From assembly GCF_958453765.1 (NCBI RefSeq), contig NZ_CAUDZA010000006.1:1-64000 (forward strand): a stretch of DNA of 64,000 bases, in the 5' to 3' direction. Positions 39,686 to 49,672 of this stretch are shown here, piece after piece. A program made the translations under genes and the position numbers. Numbering within the stretch: position 1 is the first letter of the stretch; the number at the start of each line of letters is the position of its first letter. Origin of the DNA: Phascolarctobacterium_A succinatutens_B (lineage in GTDB: Bacteria; Bacillota; Negativicutes; Acidaminococcales; Acidaminococcaceae). The notes beneath the pieces are model-generated. The model was given only the letters and a program-made list of their open reading frames with translations. It did no database searches and was not told where the DNA came from.

Positions 39686-40843
39686 TTGATTAAGTTAATT
39701 AGAAACGCTGACGTTTATGCACCTGCGCATCTTGGTAAAAAAGATGTGCTGGTTATTGCAGATAAGGTAGTGCGTATTGCTGATAAAATCGAAGGCTACG
39801 AAGGTATGCCTGAGGTTGAGGTATTTGATTTCAGCGGCAAAAAGCTGTTGCCCGGTTACATTGATATGCATATGCATATCACCGGCGGCGGCGGTGAGCA
39901 GGGCCCTGCTTCCCGCGTACCTGAAGCAATGCTGAGCCAGATTACCAGCTGCGGTATTACAACCGTTCTGGGCCTGCTGGGTACAGACGGTGTAGCCAGA
40001 AGCGTAGAAAACCTGGTGGCTAAGGCACGCGCACTGACGGAAGAAGGCATTACCGCCTACTGCCTGACCGGTGCTTACGGTATCCCTTCTCCGACCATTA
40101 CCGGTTCTATCGAAAAGGATATCATGATGGTTCCACCGATTATCGGCACCAAGATTGCAGTAAGCGATCATCGTAGCTCTAATCCTCAGGGACCTGAGCT
40201 GATTGAGGTTGCTACCGCAACCCGTCGCGGTGGCCTGCTGGCTAACGTTGCCGGCCTGGTAACCATGCACATGGGCTCCGGTATCGGCAAGCTTGACCCG
40301 CTGTTCTACGCATTGGACCATTCCGATGTTCCTGCAAAGAACTTCCTGCCGACTCATATGCTGCGTACTCGCGAGCTGATGGAAGAAGGCGCAAAGCTGG
40401 TACGTCGCGGCGGTTACTTCGACATGACTGCCGGCAGCACTGATGAGGATATGGAAATCGGCGCAGAGCAGATTATGGAAATCCTGAGCTGGGAGGGTAT
40501 GAGCACTGATCATCTGACGATGAGCAGTGATGCTTTCGGTTCCCAACCTAAGTTCAATGAAAATGGTGACTGCATTGGTCTCACCTACTGCTCTCCTAAA
40601 TATCTGCATCTGACGATCAAGAGTCTGGTACGCCGTGGCCTGCCGTTGGAAGAGGCTATCAAGCTGCTGACCTCTACACCTGCCGAGCTGCTCGGCAAAA
40701 CCGGCGTTAAAGGCTGCGTTGCAGTCGGCGCAGATGCTGACCTGTTGGTGTTGGACGAAAACCTGGATATCGACGCATTGTTTGCTAAAGGCCAGGTTGC
40801 ACTTCTGGATAAAGAGATTGTACTTAAAGGCCGCTTTGAATAA
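39686..40843 (+). CDS. iadA: Isoaspartyl (beta-aspartyl) dipeptidase
   Basis: Zinc amidohydrolase that splits isoaspartyl dipeptides left by damaged proteins. The 385-aa protein has HMHITGGGGEQG (metal His pair, about residues 60-71), the SDHRSS motif (about 162), HMGSG (about 198) and the late MSSDAFGS with the catalytic Asp (about 285). TTG start with AAAGGAAAAG upstream. Likely co-transcribed with nhaC. Confidence 0.93.
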   Translation: MIKLIRNADVYAPAHLGKKDVLVIADKVVRIADKIEGYEGMPEVEVFDFSGKKLLPGYIDMHMHITGGGGEQGPASRVPEAMLSQITSCGITTVLGLLGTDGVARSVENLVAKARALTEEGITAYCLTGAYGIPSPTITGSIEKDIMMVPPIIGTKIAVSDHRSSNPQGPELIEVATATRRGGLLANVAGLVTMHMGSGIGKLDPLFYALDHSDVPAKNFLPTHMLRTRELMEEGAKLVRRGGYFDMTAGSTDEDMEIGAEQIMEILSWEGMSTDHLTMSSDAFGSQPKFNENGDCIGLTYCSPKYLHLTIKSLVRRGLPLEEAIKLLTSTPAELLGKTGVKGCVAVGADADLLVLDENLDIDALFAKGQVALLDKEIVLKGRFE

Positions 40844-40858
40844 GCTGCGGCTATGCGA

Positions 40859-40897
40859 ATACAGACACATCGAAGATGGTGTGTCTGTATTTTTTTG
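40859..40897 (+). terminator. Terminator after iadA
   Basis: ATACAGACACA (40859-40869) pairs with TGTGTCTGTAT (40880-40890), then seven T. Confidence 0.92.
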
Positions 40898-40906
40898 ACA
40901 AAAATC

Positions 40907-40935
40907 TTGACAACTTGCGTAATTTATGATAACAT
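40907..40935 (+). promoter_or_regulatory. Promoter of rpoBC
   Basis: TTGACA (40907-40912), 17 bases, TAACAT (40930-40935). It lies 10 bases after the iadA terminator and gives a leader of about 210 bases. Confidence 0.85.
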
Positions 40936-41057
40936 ATCATACTACATCATTATTATTTTTGCAGGTGTAAATTTTGACAACAAATACTGCCGGGTCAGTG
41001 GTTGAACGGCGTATCTTGCTTATAATGAAAGATGAGGCAGATCATCGAAGACAACTG

Positions 41058-41093
41058 ACAAGGTCCTTGTGGTAAGAACCTTGTTGTTTTTTT
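41058..41093 (+). terminator. Attenuator-like terminator in the rpoB leader
   Basis: ACAAGGT (41058-41064) pairs with ACCTTGT (41078-41084), with an inner CTT/AAG pair, then TGTTTTTTT. It stands between the promoter and rpoB, 60 bases before the ATG, so full-length transcription needs read-through. Confidence 0.75.
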
Positions 41094-41152
41094 GTCACGC
41101 ATGATTCGCCGAGTTTAGTGTGCTGATAATACAAGAAGGGGTGAGGAATTAC

Positions 41153-44100
41153 ATGTTTAAACCGGTTCCAGTAGGTGATAGGACTCGGTATAGTTATGCA
41201 AGAATCAATGAAATTTTGGCAATGCCTCATTTGATTGATATCCAGAGAAAATCCTACGAATGGTTCGTTCAAAAGGGCCTCATGGAGATTCTGCATGACA
41301 TTTCTCCTATTAAAGACTTTGCAGGTAATCTGGAGCTTTCCTTTGAAAGCTTTGAATTAGGAACTCCTAAATACAGCGTTGAAGAGTGCAAGGAGAGAGA
41401 TGAATCCTATTCTGCACCGATGAACGTTAAAGCACGCCTGATTTTCAAAGACAAGGAAAAAGGCGAAATTAAGGAATCCTCTGTATTTATGGGTGACTTC
41501 CCGCTGATGACCGATACCGGTACCTTTGTTATCAACGGTGCTGAACGTGTTATCGTCAGCCAGCTGGTGCGTTCTCCCGGCGTTTACTATAGTGTAACTA
41601 TGGATCCCAGCGGTAAGAAGATTTACGGTACTACTGTAATTCCTAACCGTGGCGCTTGGATTGAATATGAAACTGACATTAATGATATTATTTCTGCTCG
41701 TGTAGACCGTACTCGTAAGGTTCCGGCAACCGTGTTGCTGCGTGCTCTTGGCTTGTCTTCCAATGATGAGATCCTGGCTTGCTTCGGCAATCATCCTGCG
41801 CTGCTGGCAACTCTGGAAAAGGATACTACCACTAACAGAGATGAAGCTATGCTGGAGCTTTACAAGAAGCTGCGTCCGGGCGAGCCTGTTATTCTGGAAA
41901 ACGCCGTACAGCTGATTGAAAACACCTTCTTCGACAGCAAGCGTTATGACCTGGCTAATGTTGGCCGTTATAAGCTCAACAAAAAGCTTGGTTGGCGCAA
42001 CCGCCTGAGCGGTACCGTACTGGCTGAGGCTATTGCTGATGAAGAAACCGGCGAAATCATCCTGCCAGCAGGCACTAAGATGACCGATGAAAATCTTGAT
42101 AAGATTGCAGAGAGCGGCATTTATAACGAACGCGGTCTGCGTGCTGTCAAGATTCAGAACCATGAAGAAGAAATGCTTCTGATGTTCACCACCGGTATCG
42201 ATGAAAAAATGCATACCGTTACCAATGAGGATGTATTTGCTTCCTTTAACTATTTGCTGAACCTGATGGATGGCCATGGCACTGGCGATGATATTGACCA
42301 TTTGGGCAACCGTCGTGTACGCTGCGTTGGTGAATTGCTGCAAAACCAGTTCCGTATCGGTCTCTCCCGTATGGAGCGTGTAGTAAAAGAACGTATGACC
42401 ATTCAGGACAACGAGGTTATTACCCCGCAGGCTCTGATTAACATCCGTCCTGTTGTTGCTGCTATTAAGGAGTTCTTCGGCAGCAGCCAGTTGTCCCAGT
42501 TCATGGACCAGAACAACCCTCTGGCAGAGCTTACTCATAAACGTCGTCTGTCTGCCCTCGGCCCCGGCGGTCTGTCCCGTGAGCGTGCAGGCTATGAAGT
42601 CCGCGACGTACACAACTCCCACTATGGCCGTATGTGTCCTATCGAGACGCCTGAAGGTCCTAACATCGGTTTGATCGGTTCTTTGTCCACCTATGCTGTT
42701 ATTAATGAATACGGCTTTATGGAAACTCCGTACCGTGTTGTTGATAAAGAAAATAAACGTGTAACTGAAGAAATCAGATACATGACTGCGGACGAAGAAG
42801 ATAAATATATCGTAGCACAGGCCAACGAACCGTTGGATGATGACGGCTACTTCCTGGGCGAGCGTGTTACCGCCCGTGCTAAGGATGATGTCCTCTCCAT
42901 TACTCCGGATAAGGTTGACCTGATGGACGTTTCTCCTAAACAGGTAGTATCTATCGCAACCGCGCTGATTCCGTTCTTGGAGAACGATGACGCTAACCGT
43001 GCTCTGATGGGTGCGAACATGCAGCGTCAGGCTGTACCTCTGCTCTGCACTCAGGCTCCGATTATCGGTACCGGTATGGAATACAAGGTTGCTTCCGACT
43101 CCGGTGTCTGCGTTCTGGCTAAACGTGCCGGCGAAGTTATCCGCGTAGTAGGCAACGAAATCCGTGTACGTGCAGAAAACGGTGAAGTGGATGTATATCC
43201 GCTGCTGAAATTCAAACGTTCCAACCAAGGTACCTGTGTTAACCAGCGTCCTATCGTTTTCAAAGGCGACAAGGTTACCGAAAAGCAGATTCTGGCTGAT
43301 GGCCCTGCTACCGATCATGGCGAGCTGGCTTTAGGTCACAACGTAATCGTTGCCTATATGCCTTGGGAAGGCTATAACTACGAGGATGCTGTTCTGCTGA
43401 ACGAGGATCTGGTAAAGGCTGATATCTTTACATCTATTCATATTGAAGAATATGATTGTGATGCCCGCGATACCAAGCTTGGTAAAGAAGAAATTACCCG
43501 CGAGATTCCTAACGTATCCGACGAAGCTCTGAAGGATCTGGATGAGCGTGGTATTATCCGTATCGGTGCCGAAGTACGCCCCGGCGATATTCTGGTAGGT
43601 AAGGTTACTCCGAAAGGCGAAACCGAGCTGACTGCAGAAGAACGTCTGCTGCGTGCTATCTTCGGTGAAAAAGCACGTGAAGTACGTGACAGCTCCCTGC
43701 GTGTACCGCACGGCGAAGCAGGTAAGATTGTCAGCGTTAAGGTATTCAGCCGTGAAAACGGCGATGATCTGCCGCCGGGAGTAAACGAACAGGTTCGTGT
43801 ACATATTGCTCAGAAACGTAAGATTTCCGAGGGCGATAAGATGGCAGGCCGTCACGGTAACAAGGGTGTCGTTTCCCGTATTATGGCACGTGAGGACATG
43901 CCTTTCCTGCCGACCGGTGAACCGGTACATATCGTACTGAACCCCCTGGGCGTACCTTCCCGTATGAACATCGGACAGGTACTGGAGAACCATTTGGGCT
44001 GGGCAGCACGTGCGCTGGGTATGGAAATTGATACTACCAACCTGGCAGCTAAGCTGAATGCCGTTGAAAAAACTGGCGCAGCAGAAGGTACTCCGGAATT

Positions 44101-44968
44101 TGAAGCAGCCTTCAAGGAAGAGCTGGCTAATTCCGAAACCGCTAAGAAATTAGAGCATTACGGCTACGATTATGAAAAATATGGTATGCCGGAAACTGTT
44201 GAAATTGATAAATTCGGTGGCAAGAGCGTAAAAGCAGTACAGATTTCCGTACCTGTATTCGACGGTGCGCATGAGCAGGATATTGCTGATGCACTGGAGC
44301 TTGCAGGCATTGATAAAACTGCTAAGACCACTCTGTATGACGGTCGTACCGGTGAACCCTTCGATAACCCTGTTACCGTTGGTCTGACCTATTACCTCAA
44401 GCTTCACCATTTGGTTGATGATAAGATCCATGCCCGCAGCACCGGCCCGTACTCCTTGGTTACCCAGCAGCCGTTGGGTGGTAAAGCACAGTTCGGCGGC
44501 CAGAGATTCGGTGAGATGGAAGTTTGGGCGCTGGAAGCATACGGCGCTGCTTACACCCTGCAGGAAATCCTGACTGTTAAGTCCGATGACGTTGTTGGCC
44601 GTGTTAAGACCTACGAAGCAATCGTTAAGGGCGAAAATGTACCTGATCCTGGTATTCCTGAATCCTTCAAGGTACTGGTTAAGGAATTGCAGTCCATCGG
44701 TCTGGATATCAAGGTTCTCAACGAGGACGAGGAAGAGGTTTCCTTGCGCGACGATGAGGATGACGATATTGCAACGACCGCTCGCGAGGTTGATTTAGAC
44801 ATCAACGGCCAGGTTGTTGAAAACGCACCTGAAAAGCCTGTTGATGATTATGCTGATAATGACGCTACCGAGGATGATAGTGATTCTGGGGACATCATTG
44901 CCGATATGGGTAATTTCACTATTACCGATAATCCCGATGGTGACTTAGATGATCCGACTAATATGTAA
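41153..44968 (+). CDS. rpoB: DNA-directed RNA polymerase subunit beta
   Basis: The 1271-aa protein is complete. The rifampicin region SQLSQFMDQNNPLAELTHKRRL is wild-type (shown as limits; Asp, His and Ser of the classic sites are kept). GDKMAGRHGNKGVVS and the C-terminal QQPLGGKAQFGGQRFGEMEV are present. An insertion of about 80 residues stands around residues 960-1040. An acidic tail of about 80 residues (rich in Asp/Glu) follows the last conserved motif. ATG 41153 with GGGGTGAGG; the earlier frame from 41120 has no binding site. Confidence 0.98.
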   Translation: MFKPVPVGDRTRYSYARINEILAMPHLIDIQRKSYEWFVQKGLMEILHDISPIKDFAGNLELSFESFELGTPKYSVEECKERDESYSAPMNVKARLIFKDKEKGEIKESSVFMGDFPLMTDTGTFVINGAERVIVSQLVRSPGVYYSVTMDPSGKKIYGTTVIPNRGAWIEYETDINDIISARVDRTRKVPATVLLRALGLSSNDEILACFGNHPALLATLEKDTTTNRDEAMLELYKKLRPGEPVILENAVQLIENTFFDSKRYDLANVGRYKLNKKLGWRNRLSGTVLAEAIADEETGEIILPAGTKMTDENLDKIAESGIYNERGLRAVKIQNHEEEMLLMFTTGIDEKMHTVTNEDVFASFNYLLNLMDGHGTGDDIDHLGNRRVRCVGELLQNQFRIGLSRMERVVKERMTIQDNEVITPQALINIRPVVAAIKEFFGSSQLSQFMDQNNPLAELTHKRRLSALGPGGLSRERAGYEVRDVHNSHYGRMCPIETPEGPNIGLIGSLSTYAVINEYGFMETPYRVVDKENKRVTEEIRYMTADEEDKYIVAQANEPLDDDGYFLGERVTARAKDDVLSITPDKVDLMDVSPKQVVSIATALIPFLENDDANRALMGANMQRQAVPLLCTQAPIIGTGMEYKVASDSGVCVLAKRAGEVIRVVGNEIRVRAENGEVDVYPLLKFKRSNQGTCVNQRPIVFKGDKVTEKQILADGPATDHGELALGHNVIVAYMPWEGYNYEDAVLLNEDLVKADIFTSIHIEEYDCDARDTKLGKEEITREIPNVSDEALKDLDERGIIRIGAEVRPGDILVGKVTPKGETELTAEERLLRAIFGEKAREVRDSSLRVPHGEAGKIVSVKVFSRENGDDLPPGVNEQVRVHIAQKRKISEGDKMAGRHGNKGVVSRIMAREDMPFLPTGEPVHIVLNPLGVPSRMNIGQVLENHLGWAARALGMEIDTTNLAAKLNAVEKTGAAEGTPEFEAAFKEELANSETAKKLEHYGYDYEKYGMPETVEIDKFGGKSVKAVQISVPVFDGAHEQDIADALELAGIDKTAKTTLYDGRTGEPFDNPVTVGLTYYLKLHHLVDDKIHARSTGPYSLVTQQPLGGKAQFGGQRFGEMEVWALEAYGAAYTLQEILTVKSDDVVGRVKTYEAIVKGENVPDPGIPESFKVLVKELQSIGLDIKVLNEDEEEVSLRDDEDDDIATTAREVDLDINGQVVENAPEKPVDDYADNDATEDDSDSGDIIADMGNFTITDNPDGDLDDPTNM

Positions 44969-44988
44969 GAGAAGGGAGCGAATGATTC

Positions 44989-47900
44989 TTGATCGACGTA
45001 AATAATTTTGTGTCTATGCGTATCGGTTTGGCTTCTCCGGACCAGATTAGAGCCTGGTCCTACGGCGAGGTAAAAAAACCCGAAACCATCAATTACAGAA
45101 CCCTGAAGCCGGAACGGGATGGCCTGTTCTGCGAAAGAATCTTTGGCCCTACTAAGGATTGGGAATGTCATTGCGGCAAATATAAACGCATCCGTTATAA
45201 GGGTATTATCTGCGACAAGTGCGGCGTTGAAGTTACCCGCAGCAAGGTTCGTCGTGACCGTATGGGTCACATCGAATTGGCTGCGCCGGTTTCCCATATC
45301 TGGTACTTCAAGGGTATCCCCAGCCGTATGGGCTTGATTCTGGATATTTCTCCGCGTAGCCTGGAAAAGGTTTTGTATTTTGCAAGCTTCATCGTACTTG
45401 ACCCGGGTGAAGGCACTGACCTGGTTAAAGGCCAGTTGCTGACCGAGCCTGAGTACATGGAAAAACGTGATAAATATCCTGAAGCAGGCATCCGTGTAGG
45501 TATGGGCGCTCAGGCTATTAAAGAGCTGCTGGAAGCTATTGATCTGGAAGCTTTGACAGAGCAGCTGCGCCATGAAATGAAGGAGCTGAGCGGTCAGCGC
45601 CGTGTACGTGCTATCCGCCGCCTGGAGGTAGCTGAAGCATTCCTGAAATCCGGCAACCGTCCTGAATGGATGATTATGGATGTAGTTCCGGTTATTCCGC
45701 CTGAACTGCGTCCTATGGTACAGCTGGATGGCGGTCGTTTCGCAACCTCCGACCTGAACGATCTGTATCGCCGTGTTATTAACCGTAACAACCGTTTGAA
45801 ACGTCTGCTGGAGCTGCATGCGCCTGATATCATTGTCCGCAATGAAAAACGTATGCTGCAGGAAGCAGTAGACGCTTTGATTGATAACGGCCGTCGCGGC
45901 CGTCCGGTTACCGGCCCCGGCAACCGTCCTCTGAAATCCTTGTCCGACATGCTCAAGGGTAAACAAGGCCGTTTCCGTCAGAACCTGTTAGGTAAACGTG
46001 TTGACTATTCCGGCCGTTCCGTAATTGTTGTAGGTCCTGAGCTGAAAATGCATCAGTGCGGCCTGCCGAAGGAAATGGCTCTGGAGCTGTTCAAACCCTT
46101 CGTTATGAAGCGTTTGGTAAACAGCGGTGAAGCAACTAATATTAAGAGTGCTAAGCGCATGGTAGAGCGTGCTACCAACGCTGTATGGGACGTTCTGGAA
46201 GAGGTAATCAAAGAACATCCTGTACTGCTGAACCGTGCACCGACTCTGCACAGACTGGGCATTCAGGCTTTCGAGCCTATCCTGTCCGAAGGCCGTGCTA
46301 TTAAGCTGCATCCTCTGGTATGTACCGCTTATAACGCTGACTTTGACGGTGACCAGATGGCTGTCCATCTGCCGCTTTCTGTTGAGGCTCAGGCTGAAGC
46401 ACGTATGCTGATGATGTCTGTAAACAACATCCTGGCACCGAAAGACGGCAAGCCTGTTGCTGTTCCTACCCAGGATATGGTTTTGGGCTCCTACTATCTG
46501 ACTATTGAAAAGACCAGCAAGGATGACCCGAACGTTAAGGGTGAAGGAACCCGCTACAGCAGCGTGGATGAAGCTCAGCTGGCTTACTTCCACCATGCGG
46601 TAGATCTGCAGGTACCTATCGAGGTTTATATTCCCAACAGCGAAATCTATGATGAGGAAAAGGGTGCAGCTGTCGGCGAAACCGGTATGTCCCTGGTAGT
46701 TACAACTGTAGGTAACACTATTTTCAATGGCGAGCTGCCTCTGGAAATGCGTTACTATCATAAAGAAAAAGATCAGGTTGTTGAGAAGCGCCTGGATGCT
46801 TCCGGTAATATTGTGGAAACAACCGTTGAAGTTGAGCGTTGGCATCTCGGCAAGCTGATTGACAAGAAAGAATTGGGCAGACTCGTTGCTAAGGCTCACA
46901 AGCTGTACGGCAACCTGCGTACTGCCGAGATTCTGGATATTGTTAAGAAAATGGGTTACGATAATGCTTGTAAATCCGGTATTTCTATCGCAACCTCCGA
47001 TATTCAGATTCCTGCTGAAAAAGAAGTTATTCTGGAAGCAACAGAGCATGAGGTTGATAAGGTTGAGCGCCTCTTCCGCCGTGGTTTGATGAGCGATGAC
47101 GAACGTTATCGTAAGGTAATTGACCTGTGGAACGAAGCAACCGATAAGGTTACCGATAAGCTGATGAAATCCACCATGAACAAGTTCAATCCTGTTTCCA
47201 TGATGGCTGACTCCGGTGCCCGCGGTAACAAACAGCAGATTCGTCAGCTGGCCGGTATGCGTGGTTTGATGGCCGATCCTTCCGGTCGTATCATTGACCG
47301 TCCTATCAAATCTAACTTCCGTGAAGGCCTGACCATTTTGGAATACTTCATTTCTTCTCATGGTGCTCGTAAAGGCTTGGCCGATACCGCACTGCGTACC
47401 GCTGACTCCGGTTACCTGACTCGTCGTCTGGTTGACGTTGCACAGGACGTAATTGTCCGTGAGGATGATTGCGATATCGTTGGTATGAACCTGGTTAAGG
47501 AACGCAGCCGTCTGAGCAAGGCTGTTCTTGGTGCAAGCCAGAACAAAATCCGCGAAAAGGTTATGGGCCGTACCCTGGCTTCCGGCGTACTTGATGAAGA
47601 AGGCAACCTGATTGCTGAAGCAGATACCAACATCACTGAAGAGCTTTTTGCTAAGCTCAATGATGCCGGTGTTGAAGAAATCAATCTCTATTCCGACGAA
47701 GATATGAACGGTGAGGATATCGAAAATGTCCGCATCAACATCAGTGATACCTTTGCTCATAATGTGCTGAAGGAAGCAATGATGCATAACTTCAACGGCA
47801 AAGAGGTAGCAGCAGATATTGTTAACGGTGCAGGCGAGGTGCTGGCACATACCGGCGAAACTATGACCGAAGACATTATCAACGCTGTTCTGGCTGACGG

Positions 47901-49104
47901 TACCGTTAAGGAGCTGCGTATCCGTAATAACGAAATTGCCGGCATTGAGGTTGAGGCAATTACCGAAGGCAAAAAAGAGAAAACCATCATTGAAACCCTG
48001 CATGACCGTATCATTGGCCGTAACCTGGCTGAGGATATTCTGGATGAAAACGGTGAAATTCTCTATCATATCAATGAATATGTTACCGAGCCTATGGCAG
48101 AACGTATCTGCCAGCTGCGTGAAAAGGTTAAAATCCGTAGCGTACTTACTTGTAAGGCTAAATTCGGCGTTTGCCGCAAATGCTATGGCCGTAACCTGGC
48201 AACCGGTAAGAACGTTGATGTTGGTGAGGCAGTCGGCACTATTGCCGCACAGTCCATCGGCGAACCTGGTACTCAGCTGACCATGCGTACGTTCCATACC
48301 GGCGGCGTTGCAGGTGCAGACGATATTACCCAAGGTCTGCCTCGTGTCGAGGAGCTGTTCGAAGCACGTAAACCGAAACATCCCGGCATTCTGTCCGAGG
48401 TTGCAGGTCACGTACATATTACTCAGGAAGGCAACAGCCGCAAGGTAACCGTAATGGCACTGGATGGCGAAAACCAGGAATACCAGATTCCTTACGGCGC
48501 TAAGCTGTCTGTTGTTGAGGGAGAGGAAATCGCTAAGGGCGACCGTCTGACCGAAGGTTCTCTTAACCCGCATGACGTACTGCGTATCAGCGGCGTGAAG
48601 GCTACCCAGAACTATCTGGTATCTCAGGTAGTAGGCGTTTATAAGTCTCAGGGCGTAGATATCAACAGTAAGCACATCGAGGTTATGGTTCGTCAGATGA
48701 TGCGTAAAATCCGCATCGAGGAATCCGGTGACACTACAATGCTGCCGGGTGAAGACGTTGATGTGGCAGAATTTGAAGAGCAGAATACCGAGATGCTGGA
48801 AGCAGGCAAGACTCCTGCAGAAGGCCGTGCTATCCTGCTGGGTATCACCAAAGCTTCTTTGGCTACCGACTCCTTCCTGTCCGCTGCTTCCTTCCAGGAA
48901 ACCACCCGCGTACTCACCAATGCCGCTATCAAGGGCAAGGTTGACCCGCTGCTGGGCCTGAAAGAAAACGTTATCATCGGTAAGCTGATTCCGGCAGGTA
49001 CCGGTATGAGCCGTTATCGTGATATCAAAGTTAAATATAATGTTCCGATGCCCGAAGTTGCAACTGCTGAAACCGCAGCAGAGGAAACTACCGATAAGGA
49101 ATAA
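44989..49104 (+). CDS. rpoC: DNA-directed RNA polymerase subunit beta'
   Basis: The 1371-aa protein has the N-terminal zinc site (CHCGKYKRIRYKGIICDKCG), the catalytic NADFDGDQMAVH (about residue 450) and the bridge/trigger regions. The part near residues 860-1060 holds three repeats of a unit with the pattern LAxDIxDExGExL then TEExxxxL, where most Firmicutes have one. The second zinc cluster (CKAKFGVCRKCYG) follows. TTG start 21 bases after rpoB, with GAAGGGAG upstream. Confidence 0.98.
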   Translation: MIDVNNFVSMRIGLASPDQIRAWSYGEVKKPETINYRTLKPERDGLFCERIFGPTKDWECHCGKYKRIRYKGIICDKCGVEVTRSKVRRDRMGHIELAAPVSHIWYFKGIPSRMGLILDISPRSLEKVLYFASFIVLDPGEGTDLVKGQLLTEPEYMEKRDKYPEAGIRVGMGAQAIKELLEAIDLEALTEQLRHEMKELSGQRRVRAIRRLEVAEAFLKSGNRPEWMIMDVVPVIPPELRPMVQLDGGRFATSDLNDLYRRVINRNNRLKRLLELHAPDIIVRNEKRMLQEAVDALIDNGRRGRPVTGPGNRPLKSLSDMLKGKQGRFRQNLLGKRVDYSGRSVIVVGPELKMHQCGLPKEMALELFKPFVMKRLVNSGEATNIKSAKRMVERATNAVWDVLEEVIKEHPVLLNRAPTLHRLGIQAFEPILSEGRAIKLHPLVCTAYNADFDGDQMAVHLPLSVEAQAEARMLMMSVNNILAPKDGKPVAVPTQDMVLGSYYLTIEKTSKDDPNVKGEGTRYSSVDEAQLAYFHHAVDLQVPIEVYIPNSEIYDEEKGAAVGETGMSLVVTTVGNTIFNGELPLEMRYYHKEKDQVVEKRLDASGNIVETTVEVERWHLGKLIDKKELGRLVAKAHKLYGNLRTAEILDIVKKMGYDNACKSGISIATSDIQIPAEKEVILEATEHEVDKVERLFRRGLMSDDERYRKVIDLWNEATDKVTDKLMKSTMNKFNPVSMMADSGARGNKQQIRQLAGMRGLMADPSGRIIDRPIKSNFREGLTILEYFISSHGARKGLADTALRTADSGYLTRRLVDVAQDVIVREDDCDIVGMNLVKERSRLSKAVLGASQNKIREKVMGRTLASGVLDEEGNLIAEADTNITEELFAKLNDAGVEEINLYSDEDMNGEDIENVRINISDTFAHNVLKEAMMHNFNGKEVAADIVNGAGEVLAHTGETMTEDIINAVLADGTVKELRIRNNEIAGIEVEAITEGKKEKTIIETLHDRIIGRNLAEDILDENGEILYHINEYVTEPMAERICQLREKVKIRSVLTCKAKFGVCRKCYGRNLATGKNVDVGEAVGTIAAQSIGEPGTQLTMRTFHTGGVAGADDITQGLPRVEELFEARKPKHPGILSEVAGHVHITQEGNSRKVTVMALDGENQEYQIPYGAKLSVVEGEEIAKGDRLTEGSLNPHDVLRISGVKATQNYLVSQVVGVYKSQGVDINSKHIEVMVRQMMRKIRIEESGDTTMLPGEDVDVAEFEEQNTEMLEAGKTPAEGRAILLGITKASLATDSFLSAASFQETTRVLTNAAIKGKVDPLLGLKENVIIGKLIPAGTGMSRYRDIKVKYNVPMPEVATAETAAEETTDKE

Positions 49105-49117
49105 CGTATAAGCAAGC

Positions 49118-49152
49118 GCGCCTCAAAGCCTCAAGCTCTGAGGCGCTTTGCT
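49118..49152 (+). terminator. Terminator of rpoBC
   Basis: GCGCCTCA-type arms (49118-49125 and 49139-49146), then TTTGCTCTTT. The T-run is broken, so some read-through into 49172 is possible. Confidence 0.65.
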
Positions 49153-49171
49153 CTTTAAGGAGAACGAATTT

Positions 49172-49564
49172 ATGCTGATAAAAAAATTCCCTGTTCCCTG
49201 CCGCGTTGATTATGTTCCTTCTCCCTATGAGCCGGATGAGGACGGCGTGCAGGATGTCGGCTATTATAACGGCAAGCTGAGTGATGGCCGTGCCTATCGC
49301 CTAGAATGCTGGCGTATGGACGATATGCTGATGCTGACAGTAATGTTTTCCGACTGCTGCCTTGAGGGCTACAGACGTGAGGATATGGCGCTTTTGCTGG
49401 AGCTGGAAGATATCGTATGCTTTACAGGTACCAGCCGTAAGCTGCAGGCCACACGCACGGAGGATGACCGCGGACAGACTGTATGGGCCATTAATATAAT
49501 GTTGGCTAATAAAAAAGGCACCTATGCGGAAATTGTGCCGTCATTGAACAGATATATCATGTAA
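49172..49564 (+). CDS. Hypothetical protein, 130 aa
   Basis: Not recognised. Acidic soluble protein with DYVPSPYEPDEDGVQDVGYY and MLMLTVMFSDCCLEG. ATG 49172 with AAGGAG 10 bases before it. It has its own terminator and stands between rpoC and the two-component system. Confidence 0.65.
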   Translation: MLIKKFPVPCRVDYVPSPYEPDEDGVQDVGYYNGKLSDGRAYRLECWRMDDMLMLTVMFSDCCLEGYRREDMALLLELEDIVCFTGTSRKLQATRTEDDRGQTVWAINIMLANKKGTYAEIVPSLNRYIM

Positions 49565-49567
49565 GAC

Positions 49568-49606
49568 AATCGCTGCTGAAGGCAAAGCCTTGGCAGCGAT
49601 TTTTTC
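49568..49606 (+). terminator. Terminator of the 130-aa gene
   Basis: AATCGCTGC (49568-49576) pairs with GCAGCGATT (49593-49601), followed by TTTTC. Confidence 0.88.
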
Positions 49607-49672
49607 AGTTAAAATTAATTTTACATGTCTATACTGCATTATGATACAATAGCTGTAATGGAGGCGGAAGCA

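Noticed and set aside
41357..43318. 653-codon minus-strand frame opposite rpoB
   Set aside because: Shadow frame with no start context and composition typical of antisense frames.
45988..48675. 895-codon minus-strand frame opposite rpoC
   Set aside because: Same effect of biased codon use in a highly expressed gene; no domain or binding site.
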